This document shows positions 16,387 to 24,732 of a stretch of DNA of 38,066 bases, one piece after another (the stretch's first letter is position 1; each line of letters starts with the position of its first letter). The stretch is from assembly GCA_945862355.1 (NCBI GenBank), contig CAMAYR010000012.1:1-38066 (forward strand), read 5' to 3'. The notes beneath the pieces were generated by a model. It saw only the letters and a program-made list of their open reading frames with translations, was not told the origin of the DNA and did no database searches. The DNA comes from Devosia equisanguinis (GTDB taxonomy: Bacteria; Pseudomonadota; Alphaproteobacteria; Rhizobiales; Hyphomicrobiaceae). The translations under genes and the position numbers were made by a program.

Positions 16387-18027
16387 ATGAAAGGCGCCGA
16401 TGTCGTTGCCCACATTCTGAAGCTCGAAGGCACCGAAATGCTTTTCTGCTATCCGCGCAATCCGGTGATCGAAGCCTGTGCGGAGATCGACATCCGCACC
16501 ATCCTGTGCCGGCAGGAGCGGATCGGTGTCGGCATGGCCGACGGCTTCAGCCGCATTCGGCGCGGCAAGCAGAACGGCGTGTTCGCCGCCCAGCAGGGAC
16601 CCGGCATCGAGAACGCGTTCGCCGGCGTGGCGCAGGCGTTCTCGGAGAACGTGCCCGTGCTGGTCATACCCGCGGGCTTCGAGCCGGGGCGGCAATACCA
16701 GCGCCCGACGTTCCGCGCGGCGGAAGTTTTCGCGCCTGTCTGCAAATGGACGGCCTGTGTCAGCGAGGTTGCCGAGCTGCCGAACGCGATGCGGCGTGCC
16801 TATCAGGCCATGCGCTCGGGCAAGCCGGGGCCGGTGCTACTTGAAATCGCCAACCCCGTGTTCGACGCGGACTTGCCCGGTCAGCTCGACTATCGACCGG
16901 TGCCTGTGCTGCGGTCGGCGCCCGATCCCGTTGCTGTTAAGGCCGTTGTCCGGATGCTGCTCGCCGCGCAGCATCCGGTGATCTGGGCAGGGCAAGGCAT
17001 CCTTTATGCCGAGGCGAGCGAGCAACTCGCCACGCTGGCCGAGCTTCTCCCTGCGCCCGTCGCAGCGACGAACCCTGGCAAGAGCGCGATCGCGGAGACG
17101 CATCCCCTGGCGCTCGGTGCCTCGACGCAATCGCGACCCCGGATGTATGCTACGCACATGGCGAAAGCGGATCTCGTTCTGGCGATCGGCTCGAGCCTGA
17201 CGCGAACCTCGTTCGGCCCGTCGGTGCCAGGCGGCAAGACGCTGATCCACTCTACAGTCGATGCGAGCGACATCAACAAGGACTGGCGTTGCGACATGGC
17301 GCTGGTGGGCGACGCCGCACTGGTCATCGACGCGCTGATCGAGGAGATCGACCGGCAACGCAAGGACAGCCCGACCAGACGGTTCACCTCGCTCAAGAGC
17401 GAGATCGCGGCAGAGAAGAAGGCATGGCGGGAGGAGTGGGCGCACCAATTCGATTCCGATGAGGTGCCGATCAACCAGTACCGCGTGATCCGCGACCTGA
17501 TGCGCGCGGTCGACCGCGACAACGTGATCGTCACGCACGACTCCGGCTCCGTCCGCGAGCAGGTGCTGCCGATGTGGGAGACGGCCCAGGCCGGCTCGTA
17601 CATGGGTTGGGGCAAGTCCACCCAGCTCGGCTACGGCCTCGGCATCATCATGGGGGCAAAGCTCGCCGCGCCGGAGAAGCTGTGCATCAACTTCATGGGC
17701 GATGCCTCGTTCGGCATGAGCGGCATGGACATCGAGACAGCGGCGCGCAACGACATCGGCATCATGACGGTCGTGTTCAACAACGCCGTGATGGCGTGCG
17801 AGCGCCACGTGCTCGAAACCTCGACCTCGAAATATGGCGCGCTCGACATCGGCGGCAACTACGCCAAGGTCGCCGAAGGCCTCAACGTCGCCGCCCGCCG
17901 CGTCGACAAGCCCGCAGATCTCGCCGGCGCTATCAAGGATGGCATCGCGACGACGGAAAAGGGGCAGCCGTTCCTGCTCGAGGTGGTCGCGAAGGAAGGC
18001 TATGACTTCTCGCGGTATCAATACTAA
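16387..18027 (+). CDS. Thiamine-diphosphate-dependent enzyme (acetolactate synthase / decarboxylase-like)
   Basis: The 546-residue protein has the three-domain layout of the acetolactate synthase and benzoylformate decarboxylase superfamily. The cofactor-activating glutamate is Glu44 (CRQERIGVGMADGFSR). A central domain spans about 185-340, and the diphosphate-binding motif runs from Gly438-Asp439-Ala440 to Asn465-Asn466, with 24 residues between, GDA replacing the usual GDG. The catalysed reaction cannot be read from sequence: carboligation or 2-oxo acid decarboxylation are both possible. ATG 16387 follows TGGAGG; the in-frame upstream extension overlaps the divergent dioxygenase gene. The divergent intradiol dioxygenase suggests a role in catabolism of an aromatic-derived 2-oxo acid or cyclic diketone, which is inference. 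Confidence 0.85.
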   Translation: MKGADVVAHILKLEGTEMLFCYPRNPVIEACAEIDIRTILCRQERIGVGMADGFSRIRRGKQNGVFAAQQGPGIENAFAGVAQAFSENVPVLVIPAGFEPGRQYQRPTFRAAEVFAPVCKWTACVSEVAELPNAMRRAYQAMRSGKPGPVLLEIANPVFDADLPGQLDYRPVPVLRSAPDPVAVKAVVRMLLAAQHPVIWAGQGILYAEASEQLATLAELLPAPVAATNPGKSAIAETHPLALGASTQSRPRMYATHMAKADLVLAIGSSLTRTSFGPSVPGGKTLIHSTVDASDINKDWRCDMALVGDAALVIDALIEEIDRQRKDSPTRRFTSLKSEIAAEKKAWREEWAHQFDSDEVPINQYRVIRDLMRAVDRDNVIVTHDSGSVREQVLPMWETAQAGSYMGWGKSTQLGYGLGIIMGAKLAAPEKLCINFMGDASFGMSGMDIETAARNDIGIMTVVFNNAVMACERHVLETSTSKYGALDIGGNYAKVAEGLNVAARRVDKPADLAGAIKDGIATTEKGQPFLLEVVAKEGYDFSRYQY

Positions 18028-18053
18028 CTGAGCTGGACTGGGCGAGCCGCCGG

Positions 18054-18076
18054 CCCCTCCCGCCACGCGGGAGGGG
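18054..18076. terminator. Ten-pair perfect hairpin between convergent genes
   Basis: CCCCTCCCGC (18054-18063) and GCGGGAGGGG (18067-18076) form a perfect stem around a CAC loop. It lies 27 bases after the ThDP gene stop and 45 bases before the stop of the convergent MetE-like gene. There is no T-run. Such CCCTCCCGC...GCGGGAGGG palindromes are also common as dispersed intergenic repeats in alphaproteobacteria, so it may be a repeat element that works as a terminator. Confidence 0.55.
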
Positions 18077-18120
18077 GAAGGCGGGACGAAGACATTACGC
18101 CGCTGCAGCGCCCGTAGACG

Positions 18121-19290
18121 CTACTTGCCCCAGAGTTCTTTCGTCGCCAGCCGCGCACCCTCGGCCATCGCCTCGAACTTTGCCCACATGATGGTCGGGT
18201 GCACGCGGCGATAGAACGGGCTCTGCGCGAACCCGCAATCCGAACCCGCGATCACGTTCTCGCGGCCGACGACATTGGCGAGCCGGACAATGCGGTCGGC
18301 GATCAGCTCGGGATGCTCGACGACGCTCGTCATATGACTGATGACGCCCGGAATGAGGATCTTGCCATCGGGCAGTTTCGCCTCTTTCCACACTTTCCAC
18401 TCGTGGTCGTGACGCGGGTTGGCGCCTTCGATGAGGTAGGCGCCGGCCTTCACCTGACAGAGGAGATCGACGATGTCGCGCAGCGGAACGTCGGTGGTGT
18501 GCGGCCCCGGCCAGCTACCCCAGCACACATGATACCGCACGCGGTCCTCGGGGATGCCGGAAAGCGCGTGATTCATAACGGCGACCAGCTTGCCCGCCCA
18601 CTTCTTATAGTCGGCCATCGATGCCGGCGGCACCATCCGGTCGAACGTTACCGCCATGCGCGCGTCGTCGAGCTGCACCAGCATACCCGCATCGACGATC
18701 GCCTTGTACTCCTGATGCATCGCCTTGCCGATCGCGTCGAGCAGCTCGTCCTCGGTCTTGTAGAACTCGTTCTCACGGTCGGGGATGACGCTTGCGGGGG
18801 CGGCGACCGGCATGAACGCCTCGGTGGCGGGAGTCTTGGCGAGCGCCGCCTTGAAATTCGCGATGTCGCGGCCGACGTCGGCGCTACCCGTGTAGGTGAT
18901 CGGTCCGGTGCATACGGCACGCGTCTGGGTGGCGGGCGCCTCCTGGGCGTCGTACTCGGCATAGAACTCCTTAAAACGCGTCCGGTCGGCGCCGCGGGTC
19001 CAGGGGTTGTCGCCGGCGACGAACGGACGGCGCTCGAAGCCAGAGAAGCGGTCGAGCACGTATTGCGACCACGAGATGAACTTACCGAACTCGCCATCGC
19101 TGACCACGTCGACCCCGGCCTTGACCTGGCCGGCGACGATGTCGGCGACGGAGGCCGCCAGCACACGGTCGAACTCGGCCGCGTCGTAGCCTTGGCCGCT
19201 CTGCCTGGCGCGAAGCTGCGCTTTCAGCTCCTCGGGACGAATGAGGCTTCCGACGTGGGATGTGAGGATGCGATCGGTGCTGCGTTTCAC
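18121..19290 (-). CDS. MetE C-terminal-like (cobalamin-independent methionine synthase II family) protein
   Basis: The 389-residue protein corresponds to the C-terminal catalytic barrel of MetE without the N-terminal half. The opening TDRILTSHVGSLIRPEEL is typical of the stand-alone family. Likely zinc ligands are His254 and Cys256 (RYHVCWGSW), Glu289 (LIEGANP) and Cys352 (GSDCGF). Stand-alone members include alkyl transferases such as epoxyalkane:coenzyme M transferase as well as many uncharacterised enzymes, so thiol alkyl transfer or C-S cleavage is likely but the substrate is unknown. The start is GTG at 19290 with AAAAGG at good spacing and no closer ATG. It converges on the ThDP enzyme gene and diverges from the urea operon. 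Confidence 0.85.
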   Translation of the reverse strand: MKRSTDRILTSHVGSLIRPEELKAQLRARQSGQGYDAAEFDRVLAASVADIVAGQVKAGVDVVSDGEFGKFISWSQYVLDRFSGFERRPFVAGDNPWTRGADRTRFKEFYAEYDAQEAPATQTRAVCTGPITYTGSADVGRDIANFKAALAKTPATEAFMPVAAPASVIPDRENEFYKTEDELLDAIGKAMHQEYKAIVDAGMLVQLDDARMAVTFDRMVPPASMADYKKWAGKLVAVMNHALSGIPEDRVRYHVCWGSWPGPHTTDVPLRDIVDLLCQVKAGAYLIEGANPRHDHEWKVWKEAKLPDGKILIPGVISHMTSVVEHPELIADRIVRLANVVGRENVIAGSDCGFAQSPFYRRVHPTIMWAKFEAMAEGARLATKELWGK

Positions 19291-19678
19291 GGGGCAAGCC
19301 TTTTCTGATTCTGCGTGATCTCTGTTTGCATGGGCGACGGCCGTCAGGGCCTGCCGCGACTTTCGAGATGCCTTTTGAACTCACGCGGCGATTTCGGCAA
19401 GGCGTGAGCGATTTCCCATGTGAGGGGAAGCAGGCCGACTCCCTACCGATAGTGAATCGAGGGGGCCTCGTCACGGACCTCGCTTCGGTCGATCAATAAT
19501 TAGCCAGCGGCCAGCGGCACGCTCAAACATTCGGCAAACCGTCAGGGTCAACAGCGGGCGTGGAAGTAAAAATAGCGTGCTATCATATTGATAAGGAACG
19601 AGTTGTTTAAGAATAGTTCAGATGGCATGGCGCTTGCCACTAGGGGTTATCTCAAAAATCCAGTGGGGAGCCCGGTTC
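19291..19678. other. Promoter region between the MetE-like gene and urtA
   Basis: This 388-base gap holds no gene. It contains an inverted repeat CTCACGC (19380-19386) / GCGTGAG (19402-19408), an AT-rich dyad TATCATATTGATA (19581-19593) and a sigma-54-like promoter at 19623-19638. The last 120 bases are clearly more AT-rich than the surroundings, as expected of a regulated promoter. A good NtrC-type dyad was not found by eye. Confidence 0.6.
19623..19638 (+). promoter_or_regulatory. Sigma-54-type -24/-12 promoter of the urt-ure operon
   Basis: TGGCATGGCGCTTGCC carries the invariant GG (19624-19625) and GC (19636-19637) exactly ten bases apart, and matches the consensus TGGCACG-N4-TTGCW except at two positions. 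Transcription would start near 19649, about 30 bases before the urtA ATG. Nitrogen-regulated urea transport operons are commonly driven by sigma-54 and NtrC, so the location is sensible. It overlaps a false upstream ATG at 19622. Confidence 0.55.
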
Positions 19679-20977
19679 ATGCTTCAGCGTCGTCAGTTGA
19701 TCTCAGGAGTTGCGGGCGGCTTGGCCGCGTTGGCGCTCTCGCTCAGCCATGCAGCGCCGGCCGCTGCCCAGGACACGATCAAGGTCGGTATCCTCCATTC
19801 TCTTTCAGGCACGATGGCCATCAGCGAGACGACGTTGAAGGACGTCATGCTCATGCTGATCGAAGAGCAGAACAAGAAGGGCGGCCTTCTCGGCAAGAAG
19901 CTCGAGGCCGTCGTCGTCGACCCGGCGTCGAACTGGCCATTGTTCGCGGAGAAGGCGCGCGAGCTGATCTCTCAGCACAAGGTGGCGGCTGTGTTCGGCT
20001 GCTGGACGAGTGTGTCGCGCAAGTCCGTGCTGCCGGTGTTCAAGGAGCTCAACAACATCCTCTTCTACCCCGTGCAGTATGAGGGCGAGGAAAGCGAGCG
20101 CAACGTATTCTACACGGGTGCGGCGCCGAACCAGCAGGCGATTCCTGCTGTCGACTACCTGATGAGCAAGGACGGCGGCGACGTGAAGCGATGGGTGCTC
20201 GCCGGCACCGACTACGTCTATCCGCGCACGACGAACCGCATTCTGGAAGCTTATCTCAAGGCCAAGGGCGTGAAGCCCGAGGACATCATGATCAACTACA
20301 CGCCTTTCGGCCACTCCGACTGGCAGACGATCGTGGCCAGCATCAAGAAGTTCGGCTCGACCGGCAAGAAAACGGCCGTCGTATCGACGATAAATGGCGA
20401 CGCCAACGTGCCGTTCTACAAGGAGCTCGCCAACGCCGGCGTGAAGGCGACCGACATTCCGGTCGTGGCGTTCTCGGTCGGCGAGGAGGAGCTTGCCGGG
20501 GTCGATACGTCAAACTTGGTCGGTCATCTGGCGGCCTGGAACTACTTCCAGTCCGTAAAGGACAAGACCAACTCCGAATTCATCGCGAAGTGGAAGGCGT
20601 TCACGAAGAATCCGAAGCGCGTGACCAACGATCCGATGGAGGCGCACGTCGTCGGCTTCAATATGTGGGTCAAGGCGGTCCAGAAAGCTGGCACCGTCGA
20701 TCCCGACAAGGTGATCGATTCGATCGTAGGGATCGAGGCTCCGAACCTCACAGGCGGCATGTCGAAGATGCTGCCGAACCACCACATCACCAAGCCGGTG
20801 ATGATCGGCGAGATCCGCACCGACGGACAGTTCGACGTCGTCTGGCAGACCAAGGGGCTTGTTCCTGGCGATGCCTGGTCCGACTTTCTGCCGGGCTCGA
20901 TGGACCTCGAAGCCGATTGGGTCGGCAAGAAGTGCGGCAACTTCAACAAGAAAACCGGCAAGTGCGGCGGTGCTTGA
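19679..20977 (+). CDS. urtA: Urea ABC transporter substrate-binding protein
   Basis: The 432-residue protein has a signal peptide that starts MLQRRQLISG, with twin Arg close to a Tat-type motif, and ends after PAAAQ. The mature part is a type-1 periplasmic binding protein of the urea/short-amide group, with the characteristic segments GILHSLSGTMAISE, AVFGCWTSVSRKSVLPV, FYPVQYEGEE and NGDANVPFYKELANAG. It captures urea in the periplasm for the UrtBCDE importer. ATG 19679 has GGGGAG nine bases ahead; an in-frame ATG at 19622 lies inside the probable promoter and is rejected. It heads an operon that runs through to ureG. Confidence 0.95.
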   Translation: MLQRRQLISGVAGGLAALALSLSHAAPAAAQDTIKVGILHSLSGTMAISETTLKDVMLMLIEEQNKKGGLLGKKLEAVVVDPASNWPLFAEKARELISQHKVAAVFGCWTSVSRKSVLPVFKELNNILFYPVQYEGEESERNVFYTGAAPNQQAIPAVDYLMSKDGGDVKRWVLAGTDYVYPRTTNRILEAYLKAKGVKPEDIMINYTPFGHSDWQTIVASIKKFGSTGKKTAVVSTINGDANVPFYKELANAGVKATDIPVVAFSVGEEELAGVDTSNLVGHLAAWNYFQSVKDKTNSEFIAKWKAFTKNPKRVTNDPMEAHVVGFNMWVKAVQKAGTVDPDKVIDSIVGIEAPNLTGGMSKMLPNHHITKPVMIGEIRTDGQFDVVWQTKGLVPGDAWSDFLPGSMDLEADWVGKKCGNFNKKTGKCGGA

Positions 20978-21084
20978 ACGAGCACTGGCGACTTGAGACC
21001 GGGCGGGGCGGCGCGTGAAGACGTGTCGCCCCGCACCAAACTCGCGCACAGCGACGCGCTCGTGTTCAACCGCGGACCAGCCCG

Positions 21085-22695
21085 ATGCCACGAACACTAC
21101 TCTTCGCTGCATTACACGGGTGGCTGGCCTTGGTCGTCGTAGCCGTTCCGGCAGGCGCGCAGAATGCCAGGCTGGATACCGCTCTTGCACGTCTGGTCGC
21201 GGACAATTTCGCCGATACCGCGGCTGCCGTCGAGGAGATCGCGCGGTCGGGCGCTCCACAGGCGGCTGATCTGATCCAGGCGATCGCGGACCGCCGGCTC
21301 GGCTTCGATACGGGCGACAAGGCTGTCTACTTCCGCGATGCTAACGGCAAGCTTCTCGTTGCGGCCACCAGCAAGCCTGCGGAGAAGACGCCGGCCGAAC
21401 TCACGATAGTGCGGCTCAACAACCGGGTGCGATCCGCAGTGCAGGCAGCACTCGGCGGGCTCGATCTGATGTCGCCCGATCCGGCGAAGCGATTGGCGGC
21501 GGCGTCGACTGTGCTGAAGTCGCGCAACGCCGAGGTGCTACCGGTGCTGCAGGCAGCGCTTGCCCGGGAGAGCGATGCACAGATCCGATCCGTGATGCAG
21601 ACGGCCAGCGCCTCGATCGTCCTGCTGGCTGCGAAATCGAGCGACCCAGAGCGCCTAGCGGCAATCGAGACGCTGCGCCAGCGCTCTGATCAGGGGGCGC
21701 TCTCGACGTTACGAGCGCTGCCCGGCGACGGTTCGCTCGAGGTTCGCGAAGCGGCCGACCGCGCCATACGCTCTATCGAGCAATCACTGATGATATGGGC
21801 GCAGGTCCAGAACCTCTGGTACGGCCTTTCGCTCGGCTCGGTGCTGCTGCTGGCGGCGATCGGACTTGCCATCACATTCGGCGTCATGGGCGTCATCAAT
21901 ATGGCGCATGGCGAGATGGTGATGCTCGGCGCCTACACCACATTCATGGTCCAGGAGGTAATAAGGACCTCTGCGCCTGCCATGTTCGGATGGTCGCTGG
22001 CAATTTCCATTCCGCTCGCATTCTTCGTCGCGGCAGCGGTCGGCATTGCTATCGAGCGCGGCATCATACGATTTCTCTATGGGCGGCCGCTCGAGACGCT
22101 CTTGGCAACATGGGGCGTGAGCCTGGTGCTGCAGCAGCTTGTCCGCAGCCTGTTCGGTCCGACCAATCGCGAGGTGGGCACGCCGGCATTCATGACCGGT
22201 GCGTTCGAGGTGGGCGGGCTCACCATCACGTGGAACCGGCTCTACATCATCCTGTTTGCAGCAGCGATATTCGTCTCGCTGCTGCTGGCTCTCAAGCATA
22301 CGCGCCTCGGGCTGCACATGCGCGCCGTGACGCAGAACCGGCGCATGGCCGGCTCGATGGGAATTCCGACCGGCAAGGTCGATGCGCTGACATTCGGGCT
22401 AGGCAGCGGCATCGCGGGGCTTGCCGGTGTCGCGCTCAGCCAAATCGACAACGTCAGCCCGAATCTCGGCCAGAGCTACATCATCGACAGCTTCCTCGTC
22501 GTCGTACTCGGCGGCGTCGGCAACCTGTGGGGCACGCTGGTCGGCGCACTCACGCTCGGCATCGCGAACAAGCTGCTGGAGCCGTGGGCGGGTGCCGTGC
22601 TCGGCAAGATCGTGCTGCTCGTCGCCGTGATCGTGTTCATCCAGAAGCGGCCGCGTGGCATGTTCGCGCTCAAGGGAAGGGCGGTCGAGGCATGA
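21085..22695 (+). CDS. urtB: Urea ABC transporter permease UrtB
   Basis: The 536-residue protein has a signal peptide (residues 1-25), a large soluble N-terminal domain (about 26-235) and a branched-chain-type permease domain with about eight membrane helices (about 245-530). This domain order and length are characteristic of UrtB and distinguish it from LivH. The permease landmarks GVMGVINMAHGEMVMLGAYTTF and, near the C-terminus, VVLGGVGNLWGTLVGA are present. It forms the inner-membrane channel with UrtC. The ATG has only a weak ribosome site. The gene lies 107 bases after urtA and its stop overlaps the urtC start by four bases. Confidence 0.94.
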   Translation: MPRTLLFAALHGWLALVVVAVPAGAQNARLDTALARLVADNFADTAAAVEEIARSGAPQAADLIQAIADRRLGFDTGDKAVYFRDANGKLLVAATSKPAEKTPAELTIVRLNNRVRSAVQAALGGLDLMSPDPAKRLAAASTVLKSRNAEVLPVLQAALARESDAQIRSVMQTASASIVLLAAKSSDPERLAAIETLRQRSDQGALSTLRALPGDGSLEVREAADRAIRSIEQSLMIWAQVQNLWYGLSLGSVLLLAAIGLAITFGVMGVINMAHGEMVMLGAYTTFMVQEVIRTSAPAMFGWSLAISIPLAFFVAAAVGIAIERGIIRFLYGRPLETLLATWGVSLVLQQLVRSLFGPTNREVGTPAFMTGAFEVGGLTITWNRLYIILFAAAIFVSLLLALKHTRLGLHMRAVTQNRRMAGSMGIPTGKVDALTFGLGSGIAGLAGVALSQIDNVSPNLGQSYIIDSFLVVVLGGVGNLWGTLVGALTLGIANKLLEPWAGAVLGKIVLLVAVIVFIQKRPRGMFALKGRAVEA

Positions 22696-23840
22696 TGACG
22701 CGCGCGCTTCTCGCCGACCGTCGAGGTCAGGTATTCGTCGCCATTCTCGTCGCGATGGCTGTGCTGGTTCCGATGTCGAACCTGCTGCTTCCACCGACCT
22801 CCTGGCTGCACGTTTCGTCGACGACGATGGCGCTGCTCGGCAAGTACCTTTGCTACGCGTTGCTGGCGCTCTCGCTGGATCTCATATGGGGATACGTCGG
22901 AATTCTGTCGCTCGGTCACGGGGCTTTCTTCGCGCTCGGCGGGTACTGCATGGGCATGTACATGATGCGCCAGATCGGCACGCGCGGCGCCTATTCCAAT
23001 CCGGTACTGCCCGACTTCATGGTATTTCTGAGCTGGACTGAGCTGCCCGTCGCGTGGTGGGGGTTCAACTGGTTCCCCTACGCTATGCTGATGGTGCTGC
23101 TGGTGCCCGGCGCGCTCGCCTTCGTGTTCGGATGGTTCGCTTTCAAGAGCCGCGTCACCGGCGTCTATCTGTCGATCATCACGCAGATGCTCACCTATGC
23201 GTTGTGGCTTTCGTTCTTTCGCAACGAATTCGGCTTCGGTGGTAACAATGGCCTTACCGACTTCAAGGACATCCTCGGATATCCCGTCCAATCCCAATCG
23301 ACCCGCGGTGTGCTCTTCGCGCTGTCCGCGCTGGCGCTCGCCGGCGGCTACCTCATCGCGCGCGGCGTCGTGGCCTCGAAGCTCGGCAAGGTGCTGATCG
23401 CGATCCGCGACGGAGAAAGCCGCACGCGTTTCCTTGGCTATCCCGTGGATGCCTACAAGACCTTCGTATTCACGCTGTCGGCCATGATGGCCGGCGTGGC
23501 GGGCGCGCTGTACGTGCCGCAGGTCGGCATCATCAATCCGAGCGAGTTCTCGCCGGCGAACTCGATCGAGATGGTGGTGTGGGTCGCTGTCGGTGGTCGC
23601 GGCACGCTTGTGGGCGCTGCGATCGGCGCTGTGGTCGTCAATCTTCTGAAGACGATCTTCACGACTGGCTTCCTCGCGCCGTTCTGGCTTTTCCTTCTCG
23701 GCGGCCTTTTCATCGGTGTGACGCTGCTGCTGCCGAAAGGGATCGTGGGGACGTTCGACGAGTGGATGGCCGCACGACGCGCTAGGAACGCAAGTCGAGA
23801 CAGCCAGGCGCAACGGGCCGCCGGCCAACCGGCGGAATGA
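22692..23840 (+). CDS. urtC: Urea ABC transporter permease UrtC
   Basis: The 382-residue membrane protein has about nine to ten helices and belongs to the LivM-like permeases. Landmarks are the SLDLIWGYVGILSLGHGAFF segment near residue 58, the cytoplasmic coupling region IAIRDGESRTRFLGYPV, and the C-terminal VGGRGTLVGAAIGAVVVN block. The LPVAWWGFNWFPYA loop is typical of UrtC. The start ATG overlaps the urtB stop (ATGA), implying translational coupling; a second ATG follows immediately. It pairs with UrtB in the inner membrane. The hydrophilic C-terminal tail is rich in Arg, Gln and Ala. Confidence 0.94.
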   Translation: MMTRALLADRRGQVFVAILVAMAVLVPMSNLLLPPTSWLHVSSTTMALLGKYLCYALLALSLDLIWGYVGILSLGHGAFFALGGYCMGMYMMRQIGTRGAYSNPVLPDFMVFLSWTELPVAWWGFNWFPYAMLMVLLVPGALAFVFGWFAFKSRVTGVYLSIITQMLTYALWLSFFRNEFGFGGNNGLTDFKDILGYPVQSQSTRGVLFALSALALAGGYLIARGVVASKLGKVLIAIRDGESRTRFLGYPVDAYKTFVFTLSAMMAGVAGALYVPQVGIINPSEFSPANSIEMVVWVAVGGRGTLVGAAIGAVVVNLLKTIFTTGFLAPFWLFLLGGLFIGVTLLLPKGIVGTFDEWMAARRARNASRDSQAQRAAGQPAE

Positions 23841-23849
23841 GAGGGCGCG

Positions 23850-24617
23850 ATGGAACCTGCGACGTTCGGCTCCCGCCTTTCGAACTCGCTGCTTTATCTC
23901 GATGCTGTCGAAGTCAGCTTCGACGGGTACCGCGCTCTGCGCGGACTCTCGCTCGTTCTGGAGCCGGGCGAGATGCGCGCGATCGTCGGCCCGAACGGCG
24001 CAGGCAAGACGACCATGATGGACGTCATCACGGGTAAGACGCGTCCGGACGTGGGCGATGTGCTGTTCGAGGGGCGGGTGGCTCTGACGGAGATGGACGA
24101 GGCGCAGATCGCTAATCTCGGCATCGGTCGCAAGTTCCAGAAGCCGACCGTGTTCGAGAGCCACACTGTCGAGGACAACATCATGCTGGCGCTCAAGGCG
24201 GATCGCGGCGTGGTCGCCAGCCTGTTCTGGCGCCACAACGCCGCCGAGCGCGAGGCGATAGATCGCATTCTGCACATCACGCGCCTTGCGCCTCACGCGC
24301 AGCGTCCGGCAGCGGAGCTGAGCCACGGTCAGAAGCAGTGGCTCGAGATCGGAATGCTGCTGGCGCAGGACCCCAAGCTCCTTCTCGTCGACGAGCCCGT
24401 GGCTGGAATGACCGACGCGGAGACCGTGGAGACGGCGCGGCTGCTCCGCGAAATCGCGCGAGATCATTCAGTCGTCGTTGTTGAACATGACATGGAGTTC
24501 GTGCGAGCGCTCGACTGCAAGGTCACCGTACTGCACGAAGGTGCGGTGCTTGCCGAAGGCACGCTCGACCAGGTGAGCGCGAACGAGCGGGTCATCGAGG
24601 TCTATCTTGGGCGGTAG
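23850..24617 (+). CDS. urtD: Urea ABC transporter ATP-binding protein UrtD
   Basis: The 255-residue ATPase has Walker A GPNGAGKTT at 47-55, the Q-loop region IGRKFQKPTVFE, the signature ELSHGQKQWLEIG (LSHGQ in place of LSGGQ, usual for UrtD and LivG-like proteins), Walker B LLLVDEPVAGM and the H-loop VVEHDMEFV. It drives urea import together with UrtE. GAGAGGG lies before the ATG and only nine bases separate it from urtC. Length and motifs are complete, so this half of the ATPase pair should be functional. Confidence 0.94.
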   Translation: MEPATFGSRLSNSLLYLDAVEVSFDGYRALRGLSLVLEPGEMRAIVGPNGAGKTTMMDVITGKTRPDVGDVLFEGRVALTEMDEAQIANLGIGRKFQKPTVFESHTVEDNIMLALKADRGVVASLFWRHNAAEREAIDRILHITRLAPHAQRPAAELSHGQKQWLEIGMLLAQDPKLLLVDEPVAGMTDAETVETARLLREIARDHSVVVVEHDMEFVRALDCKVTVLHEGAVLAEGTLDQVSANERVIEVYLGR

Positions 24618-24666
24618 GCCTTGGGGCGGGCTTCGCCAGTGCTCAGCTCGACTATGGCAATTGGAT

Positions 24667-24720
24667 ATGAAGCTCATGCTCACGATCGAAAATGTCTCGC
24701 TTCACTATGGCGCCGCGTAA
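24667..24720 (+). pseudogene. urtE: 5' segment of urtE closed by an in-frame TAA at codon 18
   Basis: From ATG 24667 (or ATG 24676) the frame reads MLTIENVSLHYGAA, the normal start of UrtE, and then TAA at 24718-24720. In homologues this position is commonly Gln followed by ALRG or similar, so a CAA to TAA change is the simplest explanation. The frame is otherwise unbroken into the rest of urtE, and the very next codons read ALRGVSLEAP. Either this is a true nonsense mutation, a sequencing error, or translation restarts downstream. Confidence 0.8.
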
Positions 24721-24732
24721 GCGCTGCGAGGC

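Noticed and set aside
16122-16433. N-terminal extension of the intradiol dioxygenase to 16433
   Set aside because: It would cross the divergent promoter and overlap the ThDP enzyme start; the ATG at 16121 has a strong ribosome site.
19622-19678. Upstream in-frame ATG as urtA start
   Set aside because: It falls inside the sigma-54-like promoter, has no ribosome site, and would bury the signal peptide behind 19 residues.
22476-24467. 663-codon open frame on the minus strand across urtB, urtC and urtD
   Set aside because: Composition is dominated by His, Arg, Glu and Gln with no domain; it is antisense to three clear urea transporter genes.
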